In this document: positions 51,883 through 64,000 of the stretch, piece after piece
Layout: each line of letters begins with the position of its first letter
How positions within the stretch are numbered: position 1 is the first letter of the stretch
Assembly: GCF_003751265.1 (NCBI RefSeq)
Contig: NZ_RJKN01000003.1
Span: 248,001-312,000, forward strand
Source: Pseudokineococcus lusitanus
GTDB taxonomy: Bacteria; Actinomycetota; Actinomycetes; Actinomycetales; Quadrisphaeraceae
DNA: 64,000 nucleotides
Direction: 5' to 3'
Notes under the pieces: generated by a model
Told to the model about the DNA's origin: nothing
The model's input: the letters and a program-made list of their open reading frames with translations, nothing else
Database searches by the model: none
Position numbers and translations under genes: made by a program

Positions 51883-53922
51883 TCAGCCGAGCAGCTCGTC
51901 GGGGTAGCACCAGCGCCAGGCCTCGCCCGGCTCGGCGCTGCGGGCGACGGGGTGCCGCTCCTGCCCGGCGTGCGCCCGGGCGTGGCGGTGCGGCGAGGAG
52001 TCGCAGCAGCCCGTGAAGCCGCACGTAAGGCAGCGGCGGAGCGCCACCCAGCCGTGCTCGCCGAGCGGGAGGCACCCGTCGCAGCCGTCCGCGAGCACCT
52101 CGCCGCGGGCCGCGGGCGCGGCCCGCAGGTGGTCGCAGGGGGCGCCGTCGTCGCCCGCCGGCCCGGCACGGAGCAGGTCCGCCCGCCCCGTGGCGGCGAC
52201 GGCGGTCGGCGGCGGCTCGCCACCGGGCGGCCGCGGCGCCCCGGCGAGACCGCGCTCGACGTCGTCCGCCGCGTCCTCGTCCGGCGGGTCGGCCTCCTCG
52301 TCCCCGGCGACGAGCAGCGACTCCTCGACGTCCAGCTGGCCGAGCACCCGGCGCAGCACCTCGTCGGGCGCGAGGCCCTCGTCCCGGACCCGGAGCAGCT
52401 CCTCGCGCTCGGCCTGCAGCATCTGCCGCCGCAGCCGCACCCACGTGCGCTCGCGCTCGCCGGGACCCACCGAGCCGCCCGCGCCGTCCGGCCCGCGTCC
52501 CAGCCGCTCCCAGGCCCGCTCGCTGCGGCCGACGACGCGCCGCCGCAGCTCCTCGACGACGTCGTCCCCGTCCCCGGCCCGGCGCGCGCCGTCGAGCCGT
52601 TCCTCCGCGGCGTACCGCAGCCGCTCGAGCACCGTGGCCGTCAGGAGCGCGTCGTGGGCGGGGTCCGGCGCCCCGAGCCCGAGGCGCCGCACGAGCGGCG
52701 GCAGCGTGAGGCCCTGGAGCACGAGGGTCCCCGCGACGACGACGAGGGCGGTCAGCACGAGCACCTCCCGCTCGGGCGTCCCCTCCGGCAGCGAGGCGGC
52801 CGCGGCCAGCGTGACGACGCCGCGCATGCCCGCCCAGCCGACGACGACGAGGCCCCGGCGCGAGACGCGGTCACCGCTCCCGCGTGTGCTCCGGCCGGCG
52901 TGCAGCCCCGCGAGCGGCAGCACCACCGCGACGTAGACGAGCCGCACGACGACGACCACGCCGAGCACCGCCCCGGCCACGCCGAGCGCCCGTGCGGGCC
53001 CCACGCCGCCCGCCGTGCCGAAGGCCCCGCCCACGACGTCGGACGCCTGCAGCCCGATGAGGACGAAGACGCCGCCCTCGAGGAGGAAGCGGACGGTCCG
53101 CCACGTCAGCCGCTCGGCGATGCGGGCGCGCGCCCCCTGCTGCCGCGGCGCGCGGTGGGCGAGCAGCAGGCCGGTGACGACGACGGCGAGGACGCCCGAG
53201 GCACCCAGCTCCTCCGCCGGCAGGTACGCGACGAAGGGCGCCGTGAAGGACAGCGTGGTGTCGAGCACCGCGTCGTCGAGCCGACGGCGGACCCGCCCCG
53301 CGACCGAGGCGACGACGACGCCGACCGCGACGCCCCCGCCGGCGGCCAGGAGCAGGTCCGCGCCGATGCCCACCGCGTCGAGCCCCTCGGCGGCGGCCGT
53401 CCCGCCCGCCGTCGCGAGCGCGGCCGCCGCGAGCGCCGTGCGCAGCAGCACGAGCGCCGTCGCGTCGTTGACGAGGCTCTCCCCCTCGAGGACGGTGACG
53501 ACCGCCCGCGGCAGCCCGACGCGCCGGGCCACGGCGGTCGCGGCCACCGCGTCCGGCGGCGCGACGACGGCGCCGAGCGCCAGGCCCACCGCCAGCGGCA
53601 CGGGCAGGAGCAGGTGGACGACGACGCCGACGACGACGGCGGTGACGAGCACGAGCCCCACCGACAGCAGGGAGATCGCCTTGAGGTGGTGGCGGACGTC
53701 GAGGAGCGACGTGCCCTGCGCGGCGGCGTAGAGCAGCGGCGGCAGCAGGCCGACGAGGACGAGCTCGGGGTCGAGCACGACGGTCGGCACGAAGGGCAGG
53801 TAGGAGCCGACGACGCCGACGACGACGAGCACGAGCGGCGTCGACCCGCCCGTGCGCCGGACGAGGAGCTCCACGCCCACGACGACGGCGGCGAGGACGA
53901 CGAGCTCGAGGGCGGTCTCCAC
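51883..53922 (-). CDS. Na+/H+ antiporter (CPA1/NhaP type) with C-terminal UBP zinc finger
   Basis: 679 aa. Residues 1-415 are a CPA1 exchanger with about twelve membrane segments, including VAPPDAVAATAVARRVGLP (ion-binding Asp pair region) and VLEGESLVNDATALVLL. A charged cytosolic region (about 420-590) follows, then a UBP-type zinc finger (about 595-679) with CDHL, DGCDGCLPLGEHGWVALRRC, CGFTGCCDSSPHRHARAHA and a WCYPDELLG end. The finger may sense or bind a C-terminal peptide. GTG 53922 has a GCAGGATGG site. Ion specificity is not known. Confidence 0.88.
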   Translation of the reverse strand: METALELVVLAAVVVGVELLVRRTGGSTPLVLVVVGVVGSYLPFVPTVVLDPELVLVGLLPPLLYAAAQGTSLLDVRHHLKAISLLSVGLVLVTAVVVGVVVHLLLPVPLAVGLALGAVVAPPDAVAATAVARRVGLPRAVVTVLEGESLVNDATALVLLRTALAAAALATAGGTAAAEGLDAVGIGADLLLAAGGGVAVGVVVASVAGRVRRRLDDAVLDTTLSFTAPFVAYLPAEELGASGVLAVVVTGLLLAHRAPRQQGARARIAERLTWRTVRFLLEGGVFVLIGLQASDVVGGAFGTAGGVGPARALGVAGAVLGVVVVVRLVYVAVVLPLAGLHAGRSTRGSGDRVSRRGLVVVGWAGMRGVVTLAAAASLPEGTPEREVLVLTALVVVAGTLVLQGLTLPPLVRRLGLGAPDPAHDALLTATVLERLRYAAEERLDGARRAGDGDDVVEELRRRVVGRSERAWERLGRGPDGAGGSVGPGERERTWVRLRRQMLQAEREELLRVRDEGLAPDEVLRRVLGQLDVEESLLVAGDEEADPPDEDAADDVERGLAGAPRPPGGEPPPTAVAATGRADLLRAGPAGDDGAPCDHLRAAPAARGEVLADGCDGCLPLGEHGWVALRRCLTCGFTGCCDSSPHRHARAHAGQERHPVARSAEPGEAWRWCYPDELLG

Positions 53923-54041
53923 GCCGCCATCCTGCGCCCGGCCGGGCCCCAGCCGTGACCGGCGCCACCTCCGCGGCCCCGGCGGCGCCGTCGGGCGGGC
54001 CCCGCGCCGCCGCCCGGCCCTCGGGGGCGCACACTGCGCGG

Positions 54042-54365
54042 GTGGACGTGTGGGCCGCCTACCAGGTGCTCTTCGGGCCGCTGATGGCCTTCGTCGCCGT
54101 CGGCGTCCTCGCGCTGCTGCTGCGCTGGACCTGGGCCCGCGGCCGCTCCCTCGTGCCCGGCCGGGCCCGGCAGGGCGCACCGGAGGACTACGGCCTCCTC
54201 GTCGCCGTCGCCGAGCCGGCCACCTTCGTCGAGGCGGAGGTGCTGCGCCGTCGCCTCGAGGACGAGGGCCTGCGCGCCACGCTGGCGCCCACGACGGAGG
54301 GCCCGCGCGTCCTCGTGTTCCCCCGCGACGCCGAGGTGGCCCGGGCGGTGCTGCGCCGCCCCTGA
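54042..54365 (+). CDS. Small membrane protein with DUF2007-like domain
   Basis: 107 aa. One transmembrane helix (about 6-28, YQVLFGPLMAFVAVGVLALLLRW) and a cytosolic ferredoxin-like domain (VAEPATFVEAEVLRRRLEDEGLRATLA...VLVFPRDAEVARAVL). GTG at 54042 is chosen because the helix usually starts near the N-terminus; GTG at 53955 would add 29 Ala/Pro residues. Function unknown. Confidence 0.7.
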   Translation: MDVWAAYQVLFGPLMAFVAVGVLALLLRWTWARGRSLVPGRARQGAPEDYGLLVAVAEPATFVEAEVLRRRLEDEGLRATLAPTTEGPRVLVFPRDAEVARAVLRRP

Positions 54366-54393
54366 GGCCCGCGCCCGGGGGCCGCGGCCCGGC

Positions 54394-55695
54394 TCAGCCC
54401 AGGACGCCGCCGAGGCGCTCGTCGGGGACGGCGGCCACGTCCCGGCGGACGTCGGCGCCGAGGCCGCGCAGCGACGCGACGACGTCCTCGTAGCCGCGGT
54501 CGACGTGCGCGACGCCGTGCACCTCCGTCGTGCCCTCGGCGCGCAGCCCGGCGACGACGAGCGCCGCGCCGGCGCGGATGTCGCTGGCCTCCACCGGGGC
54601 TCCCGACAGCGAGGGCCGGCCGCGGACGAGGACGTGGCTGCCGTCGACGACGAGGTCCGCGCCGAGCCGCTCGAGCTCGTGGGCGAAGCGGAAGCGCGCC
54701 TCGAAGAGGTTCTCGGTGAGGACACCGCTGCCGTCCGCCAGCGCGGCGAGCGCGAGGGCGAAGGGCTGCAGGTCCGTGGGGAAGCCCGGGTAGGGCAGCG
54801 TGGCGACGTCGACCGCCCGCGGCCGCCGCGGCCCGCGGACGACGAAGCCGTCGGCCACGGCGTCCACCTCCGCGCCCGCGGCGCGCAGCTTGTCGGCGAC
54901 CATCCCGAGATGCTCCAGGCGGCCGCCCCGCACGTGGACGCGCCCGCCCGTGACGGCCGCGGCGTAGGCCCACGTGCCGGCCACGACGCGGTCCGGCACG
55001 ACGGTGTGGCGCACCGCGCCGAGCCGGCGGACGCCGTCGACGACGAGGCGGGACGTGCCCCGCCCCCCGACCTGGGCGCCCATGGCGACGAGGAGGTCGA
55101 CGAGGTCGTCGATCTCGGGCTCGCGGGCGACGCCCTGCAGCGTCGTCCGGCCGTCGGCGAGCGTCGCGGCCATGAGGAGGTTCTCCGTGGCCCCCACGCT
55201 GGGGAAGGCGAGGTGCACGTCCGCGCCGTGCAGGCCCCCGGGCGGCGCCTGCGTGACGAGGTAGCCGTGGTCGACGTGGACCTCGGCGCCCATGGCCCGC
55301 AGCCCCTCGACGTGCAGGTCGAGGCCGCGGGAGCCGATGGCGTCGCCGCCGGGCACCGCGACGTCGGCCCGCCCCAGCCGCGCCGTCAGCGGGCCGAGGA
55401 CGCTGATGGAGGCGCGCATGGCGCGGACGAGCTCGTAGTCGGCGCGGTGCCCGACCTCGGCCGGGACGTCCACGACGCAGGTGCGGCTCGCGGCGTCGTG
55501 CTCGACCTCGGCCCCCAGCCGCCGCAGCAGCTCGGCCATGATCCGGACGTCGACGATGGTCGGCACGCCCTCGAGGACGGTGCGCCCCTCCGCGAGCAGC
55601 GAGGCCGCCATGAGCTTGAGGACGCTGTTCTTCGCCCCCGGGACATCGGCCGTCCCGTCGAGGACGGTGCCGCCGGTGACGATGATCCGCTCCAC
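54394..55695 (-). CDS. murA: UDP-N-acetylglucosamine 1-carboxyvinyltransferase
   Basis: First committed step of peptidoglycan synthesis (433 aa). [15 protein letters not shown] (20-34) and the active loop PGGDAIGSR (115-123) are visible. The residue that is Cys115 in E. coli, the fosfomycin target, is Asp118; mycobacterial MurA also has Asp there and is naturally resistant. GTG start at 55695 has a TACGCT hexamer 7 bases upstream. Confidence 0.94.
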   Translation of the reverse strand: MERIIVTGGTVLDGTADVPGAKNSVLKLMAASLLAEGRTVLEGVPTIVDVRIMAELLRRLGAEVEHDAASRTCVVDVPAEVGHRADYELVRAMRASISVLGPLTARLGRADVAVPGGDAIGSRGLDLHVEGLRAMGAEVHVDHGYLVTQAPPGGLHGADVHLAFPSVGATENLLMAATLADGRTTLQGVAREPEIDDLVDLLVAMGAQVGGRGTSRLVVDGVRRLGAVRHTVVPDRVVAGTWAYAAAVTGGRVHVRGGRLEHLGMVADKLRAAGAEVDAVADGFVVRGPRRPRAVDVATLPYPGFPTDLQPFALALAALADGSGVLTENLFEARFRFAHELERLGADLVVDGSHVLVRGRPSLSGAPVEASDIRAGAALVVAGLRAEGTTEVHGVAHVDRGYEDVVASLRGLGADVRRDVAAVPDERLGGVLG

Positions 55696-55702
55696 GCCGG
55701 GC

Positions 55703-55708
55703 AGCGTA
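55703..55708 (-). promoter_or_regulatory. -10 box of a probable leaderless murA promoter
   Basis: TACGCT on the minus strand, 7 bases before the GTG at 55695; it lies in the 29-base gap after the M13 peptidase gene. Confidence 0.45.
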
Positions 55709-55724
55709 GGTGCGGCCGCCGGCG

Positions 55725-57707
55725 TCACCAGATCCGCACGCGCTCCGCGGGCTCCATCCACATGCCGTCGCCGGGCCGGGTGCCGAAGGCGGTGTGGAAC
55801 TCGTCGAGGTTGCGCACCACCTGGTTGCAGCGGAACTCCTCCGGCGAGTGCGGGTCCGTCGCGAGACGGCGCAGCCGCTCCTCCGGCCGCGCGACGGCCC
55901 GCCACGCCGTGGCCCAGGCCGTCAGCGCCTCCCGCACCCCGGCGCCGTCCACCTCGCGGCCCTCGGCGCCCGCCGCCAGCCGCAGCGCGACGAGCGCGAT
56001 GCCCAGGCCGCCGAGGTCGCCGATGTTCTCGCCGACCGTCAGCGCGCCGTTGACGGTGCGCCCGGGCGTCTGCGCCGGCTCGAGGACGTCGTACTGGGCG
56101 ACGAGGCGCTGCGTCAGCGCGTCGAAGGCCTCGCGGTCCTCGGCCGTCCACCAGTCGGTGAGCCGGCCGCGCCCGTCGAAGCGGGAGCCCTGGTCGTCGA
56201 ACCCGTGGCCGATCTCGTGGCCGATGACCGCGCCGATGGCGCCGTAGTTGACGGCGTCGGGCGCCGCCGGGTCGAAGAACGGCGGCTGCAGGATGGCGGC
56301 CGGGAAGACGATCTCGTTGAGCCCCGGGTTGAAGTACGCGTTGACCGTCTGCGGCGTCATGAACCACTCCGACCGGTCCACGGGCGCACCGACCTTGGCG
56401 AGCTCGCGGTCGGTCTCGTGGGCCGTGACGCGGCGGACGTTCCCGACGAGGTCGGTGCGGTCGACGACGAGGCCGTCGTAGCTCTTCCAGCGGTCCGGGT
56501 AGCCGACCTTCGGCGTGAAGAGGTGCAGCTTCTCCAGGGCCCGCTCGCGGGTGCCGGCGCTCATCCACGCCAGCCCCGCGATCTCCTGCGCGTACGCCTC
56601 GACGAGCCGGTCCACGAGGGCCTGCACCTGCGCCTTGGCCTCCGGCGGGAAGTGCCGCTCCACGTAGATGCGGCCGACGGCCTCCCCCACCCCGCCCTCG
56701 ACGAGGGCGACGCCGCGCTTCCACCGCTCGCGCATCTGCTCGGCGCCGGAGAGCCGGCGGCCGTAGAAGGCGAAGCCCTCCTCGACGAGGTCGGGCGTCA
56801 GGTAGGGCCCGGTGGCGTGGACGACGCGCCACGTGAGCCAGGCCCGCCACGCCGGGAGGCGGTCGACCACGAGCAGGTCGCCCAGGGCGGTGACGAAGGA
56901 CGGCTGCGCGACGACGACCTCGTCGAGCAGCGTGGCCGGGGCGCCCAGCCCCTCCAGCCACGCCGACCAGGGCAGGTCCGGCGCGAGCGCCCGCAGGCCC
57001 TCGGCGTCGAGGAGGTTGTACATCTGCTGCACGTCGCGGCGGCGGACGCGGTCCCAGTGGGCCGCGGCGAGCTCCCGCTCCAGGTCGACGACGGCGGACG
57101 CCGTCACCGCGGCGTCCGGCACCCCGGCCAGGCGCAGCATCGCCTCGACGTGCGCCGGGTAGGCCGCGAGGACCTCCGCGTGCTGCTCCTCGCGGTAGTA
57201 CGCCTCGTCCGGCAGGCCGAGCCCGCCCTGGCCGAGGTAGGGCAGGTAGCGGTCGGGGTCGCCGAGGTCGGTGTCGACGGACAGCCCCAGGAGGCCGCCG
57301 GCTCCCGCGCGGTCGAGCTCGCCGAGCAGGTGGAGGAGCCCCTCGACGTCCTCGACGGCCGCGACCCGGGCGAGCGGGCCCTCGAGCGGCGACGTGCCCG
57401 CGGCCTCGACGGCGTCCTCGTCGAGGAAGCTGGCGTAGAGGTCGCCCACGAGGCGCTCCACGGGGCCGCCCTGGTCACCGGCGGCGCGCGCGTCCTCGCA
57501 GATGCGCCGGACGGCCTCCTCGGCCTCGTCGCGCAGGTCGACGAAGACCCCGGCGACCGACCGGTCGGGGGCGATCCGCGCGGAGCCGAGCCAGTCGCCG
57601 TTGACGGCGCGGAAGAGGTCGTCCTGCGGACGCACCGCGTCCGGCACGGCCGGGCGCCCCGGCGTCTCGTCCGAGCTCTCGACCAGGGTCCGGTCCGACG
57701 TCGTCAT
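55725..57707 (-). CDS. M13-family (neprilysin/PepO-like) metallopeptidase
   Basis: 660 aa zinc oligopeptidase. N-terminal domain [14 protein letters not shown]; zinc motif [14 protein letters not shown] (about 494-507); third ligand in GENIGDLGG (about 559); [18 protein letters not shown] upstream; ends in the family C-terminal RIW. No signal peptide, so probably cytosolic. ATG start, with a TAGGGT box 8 bases upstream. Confidence 0.93.
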   Translation of the reverse strand: MTTSDRTLVESSDETPGRPAVPDAVRPQDDLFRAVNGDWLGSARIAPDRSVAGVFVDLRDEAEEAVRRICEDARAAGDQGGPVERLVGDLYASFLDEDAVEAAGTSPLEGPLARVAAVEDVEGLLHLLGELDRAGAGGLLGLSVDTDLGDPDRYLPYLGQGGLGLPDEAYYREEQHAEVLAAYPAHVEAMLRLAGVPDAAVTASAVVDLERELAAAHWDRVRRRDVQQMYNLLDAEGLRALAPDLPWSAWLEGLGAPATLLDEVVVAQPSFVTALGDLLVVDRLPAWRAWLTWRVVHATGPYLTPDLVEEGFAFYGRRLSGAEQMRERWKRGVALVEGGVGEAVGRIYVERHFPPEAKAQVQALVDRLVEAYAQEIAGLAWMSAGTRERALEKLHLFTPKVGYPDRWKSYDGLVVDRTDLVGNVRRVTAHETDRELAKVGAPVDRSEWFMTPQTVNAYFNPGLNEIVFPAAILQPPFFDPAAPDAVNYGAIGAVIGHEIGHGFDDQGSRFDGRGRLTDWWTAEDREAFDALTQRLVAQYDVLEPAQTPGRTVNGALTVGENIGDLGGLGIALVALRLAAGAEGREVDGAGVREALTAWATAWRAVARPEERLRRLATDPHSPEEFRCNQVVRNLDEFHTAFGTRPGDGMWMEPAERVRIW

Positions 57708-57715
57708 GGCTCGCG

Positions 57716-57721
57716 ACCCTA
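57716..57721 (-). promoter_or_regulatory. -10 box of a probable leaderless M13 peptidase promoter
   Basis: TAGGGT on the minus strand, 8 bases before the ATG at 57707. Confidence 0.45.
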
Positions 57722-57802
57722 CGCGGGACGGCCGACGACGGCCCGGGCGCCGCCGGGCCCGCCGGACGAGGGGACGGGCGGGGGCCCGTGCGGCGCAGCG
57801 GG

Positions 57803-58234
57803 TCAGGCGACGTCGCTGCGGTACCCCGGCGGGGAGCTCTCGAGCCAGGACGCGAAGGCGGTGTAGGCCTCCCCGTCCATGGCGAGCTCGAGGTGCTCGC
57901 CGCGGTGCCGGCACTCCACGACGACGGCGTCGGGGAGGACGGCGAAGGCCTCGGCGCCCGAGGGGGGACGCCGCGCGACGACCTCGACCTCGCGCCGGTC
58001 CCACGTGCGGCCGGCGCGCACGTCGGGGCGGAAGACCCGGTACCAGGCCATGCAGTCGCCGCGGAACCCGGCGACGCCCAGCACCCACCGGCCGTCGTCC
58101 CGGCGCGCGGAGCAGTCGAAGCCGCCGAGGCGCCGGGTGAGCACCCGGCGCCTCAGCGAGACGGACAGCACGCCGGCCACGAGGACGACGAGCACGAGCA
58201 GGGCGACGGCGAGGGGACCCAGGAGCTCGTCCAC
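57803..58234 (-). CDS. DUF2550 membrane protein
   Basis: 143 aa: one N-terminal transmembrane helix (about 7-26) and a cytosolic PH-like beta domain (GGFDCSARRDDGRWVLGVAGFRGDCMAWYRVF). It follows atpC by 19 bases, the conserved place for this actinobacterial family; function unknown. Confidence 0.85.
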   Translation of the reverse strand: MDELLGPLAVALLVLVVLVAGVLSVSLRRRVLTRRLGGFDCSARRDDGRWVLGVAGFRGDCMAWYRVFRPDVRAGRTWDRREVEVVARRPPSGAEAFAVLPDAVVVECRHRGEHLELAMDGEAYTAFASWLESSPPGYRSDVA

Positions 58235-58253
58235 GCCCGCCGCCCCGGCTGCC

Positions 58254-58537
58254 TCAGCGCGAGGCGGAGCCGGCGGCTCCCTGCACGTCGACGTCCTCGG
58301 CCACGACGACGGCCCGGTCGTGGTCGACGGAGACGAAGCCGCCGCTGACCACGGCGGTCAGCGACTCGCCCTCCGTGGCCGTGATGCGCACCTCGCCGTC
58401 CGCGAGGACGGCGAGCAGCGGCTCGTGGCCCGGCATGACGCCGAGCTCCCCCTCGACGGTGCGCACCGACAGGCGCGACGCGCCGCCGGCCCACACCTGC
58501 CGCTCGGCGGAGACGAGCTCCACGTGGAGGGCGGCCA

Positions 58538-58538
<1 letters not shown>
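58254..58538 (-). CDS. atpC: ATP synthase epsilon subunit
   Basis: 94 aa beta-sandwich epsilon subunit of F1 (LHVELVSAERQVWAGGA, GELGVMPGHEPLLAVLADG). It lacks the C-terminal helical hairpin of longer forms, as in many actinobacteria. ATG shares a base with the atpD stop. Confidence 0.95.
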
Positions 58539-61020
<2,482 letters not shown>

Positions 61021-61098
61021 GGTCCTGCTCCTCCTGCGTGGTGGGTGGTGCCCCGCGCCCGCCGTCACCCGGGGGCGACGGCCGGCGCGGGGTTGGGC

Positions 61099-61118
61099 CC
61101 CGGCACCGCGGTGCCGGG
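61099..61118 (-). other. Intercistronic palindrome, atpA-atpG
   Basis: Perfect 20-base palindrome in the 106-base gap between the atpA stop and atpG start. Confidence 0.5.
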
Positions 61119-61126
61119 ACGGCGCG

Positions 61127-62752
<1,626 letters not shown>

Positions 62753-62790
62753 GTGGGTGCTCCTTCTCGTCCTGTCCTGCTCGACTCGCG

Positions 62791-62805
62791 GGCCACCGGG
62801 TGGCC
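62791..62805 (-). other. Short hairpin in the atpH-atpA gap
   Basis: Seven-base arms (62791-62797, 62799-62805) around one base; weaker than the other two atp intercistronic hairpins. Confidence 0.3.
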
Positions 62806-62900
62806 GGCGGGCCCTCGCCGCGGCGCCCGTCCGGGCCCCGCGGGTGGTGCTGGCGCCGGCGTCGTGCCCGGCGCGTGTGGATGATCGATGGTGCCTCTCG

Positions 62901-64000
<1,100 letters not shown>

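Overview
The window is about 64 kb of very GC-rich DNA with dense, short-gapped genes, many GTG starts, 1-4 base start/stop overlaps and actinobacterial gene orders. These include cysteine desulfurase-mnmA-metE-like-ligA-gatCAB, atpFHAGDC-DUF2550-murA, a complete GlgE alpha-glucan pathway and nucS (EndoMS). The host is an actinobacterium; Kineosporiales or a neighbouring order is only a guess. Nothing looks like a prophage, CRISPR array, defence island or large transferred block. It is mostly core chromosome with accessory genes between.

Layout. 0-5.2 kb: a Tat-exported PhoD-type phosphatase and the gatCAB operon. 5.4-7.8 kb: two overlapping GT4 glycosyltransferases. 7.8-15.2 kb: ligA, a secreted predicted beta-helix protein, a MetE-like protein, mnmA and a cysteine desulfurase. 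15.3-21.5 kb: a Tat-exported M28 peptidase, glgX, and a DUF222/HNH (13E12-type) endonuclease gene behind a perfect LexA box. 21.6-24.6 kb: a methionine ABC importer (metNIQ) behind a consensus promoter and a SAM-IV riboswitch. 24.7-35.3 kb: glgP divergent from glgE-treS-(pep2-glgB), the last being one fused reading frame with an internal ribosome-binding site. 35.3-38.4 kb: a NUDIX protein, a VOC protein, a CGNR zinc-finger regulator, a small CxCG protein and a SorC-type regulator. 38.5-44.3 kb: glpD-glpT-glpF-glpK. 44.4-51.8 kb: a thioredoxin-fold/TPR protein, two envelope proteins, a thiamine-binding-like protein, methylmalonyl-CoA epimerase, an AI-2E/PerM-family membrane protein, a small conserved protein, nucS behind a 14-bp minisatellite, and an Ohr peroxidase. 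51.9-58.2 kb: a Na+/H+ antiporter with a UBP-type zinc finger, a small membrane protein, murA with Asp in place of the fosfomycin-target Cys, an M13 peptidase and a DUF2550 protein. 58.2-64 kb: atpC, D, G, A, H and a truncated atpF.

How the genes work together. TreS makes maltose from trehalose, the Pep2 half phosphorylates it, GlgE polymerises maltose-1-phosphate and the GlgB half branches the glucan; GlgP and GlgX break it down. The glp block imports glycerol and glycerol-3-phosphate and feeds them to dihydroxyacetone phosphate. MetNIQ is set by S-adenosylmethionine level through its riboswitch.

Two patterns recur. Eleven genes have a TANNNT-like -10 hexamer 6-8 bases before the start codon, the signature of leaderless mRNAs (for the gene at 5397 the hexamer is only TAGGCA). 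Many gene ends carry long GC-rich inverted repeats without T-tracts. I found no complete new system. The best leads are the Pep2-GlgB fusion with its internal start, the minisatellite upstream of nucS, the SOS-box-controlled HNH gene, the antiporter-zinc-finger fusion, the GNAT-fragment/NUDIX fusion and the secreted beta-helix protein.
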